Of a stretch of 64,000 nt of DNA, positions 56,109 to 64,000 are shown in pieces. The stretch spans positions 40,863-104,862 of the forward strand of contig JAJFLO010000188.1 in assembly GCA_021772675.1 (NCBI GenBank), written 5' to 3'. Each line of letters begins with the position of its first letter. Position 1 is the first letter of the stretch. Under the pieces are notes generated by a model. The model was given only the letters and a program-made list of their open reading frames with translations, was not told the origin of the DNA and made no database searches. The DNA comes from Verrucomicrobiota bacterium (GTDB taxonomy: Bacteria; Verrucomicrobiota; Lentisphaeria; JABSQK01; JAJFLO01). A program made the position numbers and the translations under genes.

Positions 56109-56128
56109 GCATGAATAATCCAGGTTAG
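56109..56128. repeat. IS-end-like motif GCATGAATAATCCAGGTTAG
   Basis: Near-copy of the 51843 arm (ATGAATNATNCAGGTTAG) and inverse of CTAGCCTGATTAATTCATGC at 63859. Confidence 0.55.
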
Positions 56129-56212
56129 TTTCTTCATCTACATCTAAACATCAATTCTTAACATCAAACTTTTAACAGAAATATTGAAACTATCGACAAA
56201 AGGAAAATAACA

Positions 56213-56461
56213 ATGACCAAAGACGAAATATTTGAAATCATTACGAGTCACGCTCGCAAGGTATTACCCGAATTAGAAAGTTATGGATTTAAACCGGATG
56301 ACCAGCTCAAAGAATTAGGTGCAAATTCGGTTGATCGCGCTGAAATTACGATGATGGCCATGGAATCTCTATCGTTGCAAGTTCCTCGAATAGAGATGGC
56401 TGGTGTAAAGGACCTCAGTGAATTAGTAGAGATTCTCCATGGAAAGTTACAATCGAACTAA
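56213..56461 (+). CDS. stand-alone acyl carrier protein of HMGS beta-branching cassette type (AcpK-like donor ACP)
   Basis: 82 aa; LKELGANSVDRAEITMMAMESLSLQVPRIEMAGVKDLSELVEILHGKL; the LGANSVDRAEI signature is typical of donor ACPs in HMG-CoA-synthase-like cassettes. Confidence 0.8.
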   Translation: MTKDEIFEIITSHARKVLPELESYGFKPDDQLKELGANSVDRAEITMMAMESLSLQVPRIEMAGVKDLSELVEILHGKLQSN

Positions 56462-57560
56462 GCTACACATCACCGGACTGTGTATTACGTCAGCCATTGG
56501 ACAAGGAAAAACGGCATTTGCCGTAATGCAGCGCCCGGGTCGGCAACAAGGAACTGAATTCCTGGGCGCTGAAATCCCGTCGTTATCCTACCCGGAGGAC
56601 TTATCAAAACGAACACTGCGAACAGCATCCTTATCTAGACATGCAGCCTTGATCACACTTTTGGAAGCCTGGGAAGATGCCAAGCTGACTACAGTGGATC
56701 CAAGTCGGATCGGTTTGATTATCGGATGATCAAATGTCCAGCAACAAGAGTTGGTTCAGACCTACAACCACTACGCGGACCGATCTCAATATGTCCGGCC
56801 AAATTATGGTATTTCCTTTATGGACAGCGATCTATGCGAAATCTGTACTGAACAATTTGGAATCCAAGGAATGGCGTACACTATAGGAGGTGCTTCTGCG
56901 AGTGGCCAAATCGCGATTTTACATGCAATTCAAGCAATGTAAACGGATCAAGTTGATGTCTGCATTGCTATGGGGGCTTTAATGGATCTCTCTTACTGGG
57001 AATGCCAGGCGCTTCAGTCCCTAGGAGCGATGGGAAGTGATCGATATGCCGATCAACCGGGTTTGGCCTGGTGCCCGTTCGACAAAAACCGAGACGGATT
57101 TATTTATGGAAAATCCTGTGGCGTTGTCGTCATTGAAAGGGCTGATTTTGCAGCAATGCGACGTGTTAAGCCCTATGCGGTATTCACTGGATGGGCAATC
57201 GGAATGGATGGAAATCGGAATTCAGATCCCTCGTATGACGGAGAGTTCGAGTGATACGAGAAGCGCTAAAAAAAGCTGACTTAACGGCTCAAGATGTCGA
57301 TTATACTAACCCGCACGCATGGCACCGGATCGGCGACTGGCGATGAGACAGAGCTCAGAGGCATTAAAGATTGCCAAACTTTCCCATGCATTCGAGTTCG
57401 ACAGCGGCGGCATGCCCCCTGAGGGACACGAACGACAGCGTCACTTTCAACTGGAAAGTAAATTAGACTCACGGTATCAATTCTCTATGAATGAATATGA
57501 TTTATTAGTGGCAGGTAGTAGCGCAGTAAAATTTGGGACCCGTAATGTGAAATCAGATTT
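56439..57560 (+). pseudogene. degenerate decarboxylating ketosynthase (KS with active-site Ser) of an HMGS beta-branching cassette
   Basis: Same-frame pieces MESYNRTKLHITGLCITSAIGQGKTAFAVMQRPGRQQ... / SNVQQQELVQTYNHYADRSQYV...YTIGGASASGQIAILHAIQAM / TDQVDVCIAMGALMDLSYWECQALQSLGAMGSDRYADQPGLAWCPFDKNRDGFIYGKSCGVVVIE... split by TGA (56727) and TAA (56940), then frameshifts before HGTGSATGDETELRGIK (about 57250-57370). 3' boundary is approximate. Confidence 0.8.
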
Positions 57561-57680
57561 CGAACTTATTCCCGGAGCCAGGCCATCTTGCAATGGAAAT
57601 TCGCGACTGTTCTTAACGGAAATTCGCGAATATCATCGTCATAATGAACTCAATAAAACCTACGTAAAACTGATCAAAAA

Positions 57681-59204
57681 TTGGTGCTTATTTTGAAAAA
57701 AACTGACCTTCTGATGCCGCAACAAAAAGTGAAAATATATAAAAAGAACCAAATCCTTTTATTCGTCATGCATAGTTTTCTAGTAAGCGGATGTGTTGTC
57801 GGGCCGAATTACAAACAGCCGGAGATTATTGTGCCAACGAATTGGTTGACGGATTCTGTTCCAGATTCAGAAGTGGCTATGATGGTTAATACATTGGAAA
57901 AATGGTGGCTTACATTTGACGACCCGATACTTTCGGAACTCATTCAGAAAGCGAATGGCAAGAGTCTCAGCTTACGGGAGGCTCTTTCCCGAATTGATGA
58001 AAGCCGGGCACGACTAAAAGCTACAGCCGGCAATGCTTTTCCATCGGTCAATGGTAACGGATCGGTAATACGCAACCGTCCCAGCGCCAATGCGTCAGGG
58101 GTTGCAACTTTGGTAGAACTGCCAACAGTCACATCGTATAACCTTGGCTTATCTTCAAATTGGGAAATTGACTTCTTTGGTCGGATTCGTCGCTCTGTTG
58201 AAGAAGCAAAAGGGCGCTATGAAGCCTCGATAGAAGAAGCCCGTTCAGTACTCATCTCTCTCTATGCTGATTGTGCAAGTTCATACATAGATTACCGCAC
58301 ATTTCAACACCGGATAGAGTTGGCAGAAACTAATTTACGGTTACAAACAAGCATTCGTAACATTGTTGCCGAGCGTGTAAAAGCGGGCGAATCACCCGAG
58401 CTTGACTTGGCGCAAGCCGAGTCGAATGTATATACAACCAAGGCTTCTTTACCATCACTTACAAATGGATTAGTGTTATCAGTTAACCGCTTGAGCGTTC
58501 TACTAGGACTCGCTCCTGGTTCACTGACCCAACAACTGTCAACACCTGCACAAATTCCACAGGCTCCCAATAACATTGCCATCAGTATTCCAGCCGATGT
58601 ACTCCGTCAACGACCAGACATCCGCCGTTCGGAACGGCTTCTGGCAGCACAGACGAGCAAGATCGGCATCGCCACCACAGATCTCTACCCGCAGCTTTCT
58701 CTGACAGGTTCATTTTCATTTTTGTCTCTATCAACAGGCAGTCTGCTCAAATCTGCGAGTCGGGGGTTTGATTTTGGCCCAACCCTGAAGTGGAAGCTGT
58801 TTCAGGGCGGCGCCATTCGCGCTCAAATCAAGGAGGAGGAAGCCCGAACCGAAATCGCCCTGGTCACATACGAAAATACGTTACTGACAACATTCGAGGA
58901 GATTGAAAATGCCTTATCAGGCTATGCCGCCGAGAAACACCGTCTTGAAGCGTTGAAACACGCAATGGAATTTACCAGTCGTTCAGCTAAACTGGCCGCA
59001 AATTTATATACTTCCGGCGCGCGGGATTTTCAAAGCGTTTTGGATTCCCAGAGAAATCTCGTGATAAGTCAGGATCAATGTGCCATTAGTCGTGGAAACT
59101 TAGCAAAACAATTGGTCCTGCTATATCACGCCTTGGGAGGTGGGTGGTCAGAGGATTCCTTAACCTTGATCCGTGCAGAAATTAACAAAGAACATAAAAT
59201 GTAG
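57681..59204 (+). CDS. outer-membrane efflux protein, TolC/NodT-family lipoprotein
   Basis: 507 aa; lipobox LVSGC then VVGPNYKQPEIIVPTNW; LGLAPGSL, ADVLRQRPDIRRSERLLAAQTSKIGIATTDLYPQLSLTGSF. True start may be the ATG at 57714. Confidence 0.92.
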   Translation: MVLILKKTDLLMPQQKVKIYKKNQILLFVMHSFLVSGCVVGPNYKQPEIIVPTNWLTDSVPDSEVAMMVNTLEKWWLTFDDPILSELIQKANGKSLSLREALSRIDESRARLKATAGNAFPSVNGNGSVIRNRPSANASGVATLVELPTVTSYNLGLSSNWEIDFFGRIRRSVEEAKGRYEASIEEARSVLISLYADCASSYIDYRTFQHRIELAETNLRLQTSIRNIVAERVKAGESPELDLAQAESNVYTTKASLPSLTNGLVLSVNRLSVLLGLAPGSLTQQLSTPAQIPQAPNNIAISIPADVLRQRPDIRRSERLLAAQTSKIGIATTDLYPQLSLTGSFSFLSLSTGSLLKSASRGFDFGPTLKWKLFQGGAIRAQIKEEEARTEIALVTYENTLLTTFEEIENALSGYAAEKHRLEALKHAMEFTSRSAKLAANLYTSGARDFQSVLDSQRNLVISQDQCAISRGNLAKQLVLLYHALGGGWSEDSLTLIRAEINKEHKM

Positions 59205-59588
59205 AATATCAATTTCGCCAACTAATAAAAGGAGCAAACCCTGAGGCTGCTTCAAGCTTCTGTTAATGCAATCGGAAACCCGAAACTTCAAAATCACTTA
59301 ATTTCAAAGGAGCAGCTTCCGAGCCTGCTGCATGGCCTCAATTAATATATTAGGAAACTTCGGTTGTCGCCGTTTGAAGTTCCGTCTTCAGGCGGAAGTT
59401 TTTGGGCATGCTTTAGCATGCTAATTTCTAAATCAGCTAAAGCCTCTGCGGAGACTTCCGCTTAATAGCCGAACTACAAACAGTTGTCTGCAACACCAAA
59501 ATTAACTGAAAAATCATCAAGTTTCAACTTCGGAATTATCTAATCTGAAACCTGAAACCCTAAAATACTTAAGTTTCAAAGGAGCGTA

Positions 59589-60665
59589 ATGATCAAAAAC
59601 CACTTTATAATTTCCTGTACAGTAACGTTAACCATGCTTGCTAATACAGCTTTTACGCAATCGCAACAATCCACGAGAGTCAGTGTCACTGTGGAACATT
59701 TAGAGATTCAATCAATTCCGCTATCGATAACGACATTTGGCGCGATTGAGCCTCTTGCAGATGTCAAAGTTTCCGCAAACGTCACAGAACGTATCACTAA
59801 AGTGTTTTTTGATGAAGGAGATACGGTAGAAGTTGGCGCCCCTCTGGTAGAGCTGGACGACAAAGTCCCACGCCTTCGCATTGAGCAGGCTGAACATAAA
59901 GTGTTGCGCGAACAAGCTGCGCTTAAAGAGGCAGAAAATATTTACTTGCGCCGCAAGAAATTGTTAGAAAAAGGCGCAGTATCCCAGGCTGCCCTGGATA
60001 AAGCAGAGACCGATCTCAAAACAATTCGGGCTCGCTTAGCCGAATCCAGAGCATCTCTAGGTTTAGCCCAGCGTGATCTTAACGAACGGTACATCATTAG
60101 CCCGGTGACAGGGAAGATCGTAAGTAAAAATGTAGAAGTCGGTGAAATGACACATCCCGGCAATACTGTTATCCGCATTCAAACTATCGAAAAGGTGAGA
60201 GTTAAAACCTATGTCAGTCAATCAGACATCTCCTTGATCAAGGTAGGGGCGCCCGCGCGCTTTGCCCTAGAGGCTTTGCAGGGAGTAGAGTTCGAAGGTC
60301 GGATCGAATCGATTGGGGTGCAGGCGGATGCCAGAACAGGAAATTTTCCTGTGAAACTCATTGTCGATAACAAAACCAATCTCCTTCGTCCCGGTATGTA
60401 TACCTACATCCAATTTTTAGGTATCACGCTACCCAACCAGCTTCTCTTGCCGGAAACGGCGCTGGTCCCCCGATCACGACACCGGGTCGTCTATGTAGTC
60501 GAAAAGGGTAAGGCCGTTGAACGTGAACCCGTTTTAAGGGCAGGTTTTTCGGATAAGATTATTGTCGTGAGTGGCTTAAAGCCTGGTGACCAAGTCATCA
60601 CGAGCGGTCTCGACTCTATTCAGAACGGAACACACGTCATTATCATAAACCAGACAGCCAAATGA
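59589..60665 (+). CDS. RND efflux periplasmic adaptor (membrane fusion protein)
   Basis: 358 aa; signal peptide-like N-terminus, VFFDEGDTVEVGAPLVELDDKVPRLRIEQAEHKV, ISPVTGKIVSKNVEVGEMTHPGNTVIRIQ; SD aaaggagc upstream. Confidence 0.92.
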   Translation: MIKNHFIISCTVTLTMLANTAFTQSQQSTRVSVTVEHLEIQSIPLSITTFGAIEPLADVKVSANVTERITKVFFDEGDTVEVGAPLVELDDKVPRLRIEQAEHKVLREQAALKEAENIYLRRKKLLEKGAVSQAALDKAETDLKTIRARLAESRASLGLAQRDLNERYIISPVTGKIVSKNVEVGEMTHPGNTVIRIQTIEKVRVKTYVSQSDISLIKVGAPARFALEALQGVEFEGRIESIGVQADARTGNFPVKLIVDNKTNLLRPGMYTYIQFLGITLPNQLLLPETALVPRSRHRVVYVVEKGKAVEREPVLRAGFSDKIIVVSGLKPGDQVITSGLDSIQNGTHVIIINQTAK

Positions 60666-60766
60666 AAAAACTAGTAGAATATTTCGTTTCCCAGCCAAAT
60701 ATTGCGAATCTAATTTTCGTCATCGTGGTGATTCTTGGTCTATTGAGTCTGAGCACAATTAATTAG
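60662..60766 (+). pseudogene. 5' fragment of an RND permease gene (paralogue of 52918..56058), truncated after about 34 codons
   Basis: MKKLVEYFVSQPNIANLIFVIVVILGLLSLSTIN* vs MNRLIEYFVSRPHIANLIYIIVMIGGLMTLTTIQ; same ATGA overlap with the upstream MFP. Confidence 0.8.
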
Positions 60767-61028
60767 TGCCTGACCGAAAAGTATTAACATAATGTTTTCA
60801 AGTAAGTTATGACAGAATTTACGAATGAAGATTTCAATAATTTCCTGAAAGCCTCGGCTTCCCACGCAGGGTATTAGAGCCACTTGGAAATTTTTGAAAA
60901 TCTTCGTTTTTCCGGTTCTTCTCGGATATCTGTAAAAGAGGGAATTTTTCTTTAACTAATTTGCTATAGGACAAAACTGGTGACATAACACTCCCAAATT
61001 GATTCGCCAGTCAAAAATAGGAGGAATT

Positions 61029-61480
61029 ATGTCAACCAGTTTACTTTATCATACTCAAGGCGTTGGTGGTTTTCTATTTGAAAATTTCAAATTTTTAGGT
61101 GGTACTACAATTGCAGAAGTACGCCAGGCACCAGATAAATTCTGATGTCCGAATTGAAAGAGTTATTCACTGACACCGACGTTTATTGGAACTCGAGATA
61201 TTCAGAGATTACCGATTGGTCGGAGTTGTCTTTATTTGCGGGTAAAAATGCATCGTATTCGTTGTCATAATTGTGGAGTTTTTGTGATGGAAAAATTACC
61301 GTTTATACCTTCTTCAGAGAAGGCTCGGCATACGCGTGCACTTGCCGGAACTGTTATTGAGCTTCGTTCAGAGATGAGTATTTCAGCGATTTCTGATTAT
61401 ATTGATCTGCACTGAACAACGGTCAAAAATATCGAAAGAAGAAGTATAAAAGTATTCGGTTAAACCTAACCCAAGTTGCC
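61029..61480 (+). pseudogene. ISL3-family transposase N-terminal remnant
   Basis: MSTSLLYHTQGVGGFLFENFKFLGGTTIAEVRQAPDKF*CPN*KSYSLTPTFIGTRDIQRLPIGRSCLYLRVKMHRIRCHNCGVFV...SEMSISAISDYIDLH*TTVKNIE: ISL3 zinc-finger/N-terminal pattern with in-frame stops and no C-terminal part. Confidence 0.7.
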
Positions 61481-61638
61481 TAGGAAAGTCGATCAAAAAA
61501 ATATTTTTGGCCATTTTTTGACAAATATTGATGTTTTTTCTGCCTATACAATTTTGATTCCATATTTCGTAGTGACCTAATAATAATTTATTTATTTATT
61601 TGTGTTGAAATCCCATAGATCCATGCTACCGTCTATGC

Positions 61639-63528
61639 ATGTTTATACGAGAAATTAAAACGAAGAATAAAAAAAACGGCAAGATTTACATGAAGCACGT
61701 GCTCGTTGAGTCCATTCGCACTCCCAGAGGACCTCGTCAGCGGACGATCATGCAACTAGGATGCTTAACAATTGCCCGAAAAAATTGGCCGTTGCTTACC
61801 GCTGAGCTTGAGCGTCGAATAGCAGGCCAAGGCGAACTCGGGCAGCTTGAGAAAAAATTAACTCCGGCCGTACAAAGATCTGCCGAGCTGGCCATGGAAA
61901 ACTACGGAGCTCGGCAAAAGCGTAAAGTGCAGAGTGTTGCGCGTGAAAAAAAGGCCGATTACGTCACCATTGACCGTAATTCAATCAACTCCAGCTATTC
62001 TAGAAGTATTGGCTGTGAGCTTGTTGCACATCAGATTTGGGGAGATCTCAAAATCTCCCACTCTTTGAGCTCTTTAGGATTTACACCACACGAATGCTCC
62101 CTTGCAGAAGCCGTTATCTGTGGTCGTTTGATCAGTCCTGGAAGTGATTTGCATACATGGAAATGGATCAGGAATCGATCTGCTATAGATGAAATTAGCT
62201 CTCCGAACTTGAGTAAAGTCGGTAGAAATGCTGTTTACACAATTTCTGATAAGCTCTATAAAAATAAAGCAGCGCTCGAAAAGCATTTGCTTGAACAAGA
62301 AAAGAAACTGTATCCGAAGCGTGACTACATTTATCTGTTTGATCTTACCAATTTCCATCTTGAAGGTCAGGCTCTAGGCAATGAGCTGGCCGCTAGAGGT
62401 AAATCCAAACAAAAACGCAGTGACTGCCCATTGATTTCCCTGGCTTTAATTGTTGATGCTGATGGTTTCCCGGTGAGTAGTAAAGTCTACAAGGGAAATA
62501 TTGGCGAGCCTCAAACCCTTAAAGAAATCCTTGAGGAGCTTAATCTCCTTGATAATTCAAAGGAGCAGGAACTCTCTTTTTCTAAACCCACCCTGATCAT
62601 GGATCGTGGAATAGCCACAAAAGATAATATTGCCTTACTTAAGGAGTATCATTTTCCTTATATATTGATAGAGCGTGGTGCACGAAATCAAGACCACCTT
62701 GATGCGTTTAAAAATTATCAGGACGATACAGAGTTTGAATGCATTGAGCGTGGGAATCAGGAAAAAGTTTGGGTTAAGAAAAACAAGATTTCTGAGAATA
62801 CCTTAGAGATCCTTTGTATTAGTGAAGGTCGAAAAAAGAAAGAACAAGCCATGAGTAAACGCTGGGTGGACCGAGCCGCAGAAGATATAATCCGCTTGCA
62901 AACCTCGATTCAAAAAGGCAACCTCAAAGCTTACGATAAAATTTGCAAACGAATTGGACGGCTGCAAGAGCGTTATCCATCGTTTGACAAACATTTTAAT
63001 ATAGACATTGAACTCAGCGAGGATGGCAAAAAAAAACCTGTGCTTTCTTTTGAAAAAATGGCAGTTTCCAGTACGCTCACGGAAGAAAATCCTCTTCATG
63101 GTACGTACGTAATAGAAACCAATCATAAAGATAAAAGTGCCACTGAAATTTGGCATTTATACATGCTTCTAACAAAAGTTGAATCTGCCTTTCGCAGCCT
63201 GAAATCAGATCTCGGCACGCGGCCACTATATCATCAGGGAGCTAAAAGAAGTGAAGCTCACTTGTTTACCAGTATCCTCGCCTATCATCTGCTAGTCAAT
63301 ATTGAGTATCGTATAAATCAGAAAAAAGACATGCGTCAATGGCATACAATTCGGGATGTCCTGGAAACTCATCGAAGGAGCACAACTACTTTTATCGATA
63401 CAGATAAAAATATTCATGAAGTAAAGGTAACTGGAACGCCAGAAGCCATGCACTGTGAGATTTATAAATATTTAGGAATGAAAGTAAAAATTGATCGACA
63501 AACAAAAATTATAGCAAGGAGTTTGTAG
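61639..63528 (+). mobile_element. IS1634-like (IS4-superfamily) transposase, intact ORF
   Basis: 629 aa; MFIREIKTKNKKNGKIYMKHVLVESIRTPRGPRQRTIMQLG ... LFDLTNFHLEG, LIMDRGIATKDNIALLKEYHFPYILIERG, YVIETNHKDKSATEIWHLYMLLTKVESAFRSLKSDLGTRPLYHQ is the IS1634/COG5421 pattern. Confidence 0.85.
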
Positions 63529-63858
63529 TGACCAAATAAAAACACTAAGTCGTTAATAAATATGCATTAATGGCTTTTAGGTGTGAAAGTTCGGCTAATC
63601 ATTTTTGTATCGCTTAAACTATAAGAGTATGCATTAGCAGAGTAATTATGGATGAACTCTGAGAAGTGCTTCGACATATATATTGCTTTATCCAAGATAC
63701 CCAGAATTATACGAATTGTTAGGTGACTTTATCAAATTCAATACCTGAAAAACATTCACCCATAATTTCTGGCATTAGTATGGGCGGCCAGTAGCACGGT
63801 CATCCTGACCATGTCACTCCGCGTGATTATATGGCGTCAGAATTTTTATAGATATCGT

Positions 63859-63878
63859 CTAGCCTGATTAATTCATGC
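63859..63878. repeat. IS-end-like motif CTAGCCTGATTAATTCATGC (inverse of the 56109 motif)
   Basis: Reverse complement GCATGAATTAATCAGGCTAG resembles GCATGAATAATCCAGGTTAG at 56109. Confidence 0.5.
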
Positions 63879-64000
63879 GATTCGTCGCGAGAGCACTTAA
63901 CTCGCTCATAATAAATTGATTAGAGAAAATTTCACAATGAAAGTGAATTTTCATTCACTGAGATGTAAAATTGAGTTAATCGGCTTATTTGAGCAGAGAT

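Noticed and set aside
56700-57260. TGA at an expected Gly codon in the KS relic, possible UGA=Gly recoding
   Set aside because: A TAA and frameshifts also occur in the same gene, and TGA ends clear genes here (e.g. the third PKS and the RND permease), so pseudogenisation is simpler.
61569-63533. GTAGTGACC direct repeats as proven target-site duplications of the IS1634-like element
   Set aside because: Only 9 bp, the right copy overlaps the transposase stop codon, and I could not find matching terminal inverted repeats.
1-64000. CRISPR arrays, rRNA or tRNA genes
   Set aside because: No regularly spaced direct repeats of CRISPR type, and no rRNA/tRNA-like sequence was recognised by eye; a tRNAscan/Infernal run would be needed to exclude small RNAs.

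Overview
The window is dominated by a trans-acyltransferase (trans-AT) type I polyketide assembly line, all on the + strand. It has three giant PKS ORFs (34..20964, 23052..34409, 34421..51700) with 11 KS domains, no integrated AT domain, and a terminal thioesterase. The first ORF is open from base 1 and matches the end of the O-methyltransferase-ACP unit of the third PKS, so the cluster continues upstream of the window. Between PKS 1 and PKS 2 lie a stand-alone carrier protein, a JmjC/cupin-like protein with an HxG instead of HxD/E motif, and a 124-aa orphan. Downstream are an SRPBCC protein, RND/MFP/TolC efflux genes present as two reciprocally truncated operon copies, an HMGS-cassette (beta-branching) donor ACP next to a decayed decarboxylating ketosynthase, an ISL3-type transposase relic, and an intact IS1634-like transposase. 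The points most worth a second look are: (1) a KS-DH(dead)-ACP-ACP-ER module whose tandem ACPs carry the beta-branching Trp flag while the matching cassette KS is a pseudogene; (2) a serine-less pseudo-ACP in the KS-DH linker of module 9, at the same linker point where other modules carry dispersed-repeat sequence; (3) split KS0||OMT-ACP modules; (4) the reciprocal decay of the two efflux operons; and (5) IS-end-like inverted motifs bracketing the accessory blocks. Domain calls come from reading motifs by eye. Domain boundaries are approximate and no database search was run.
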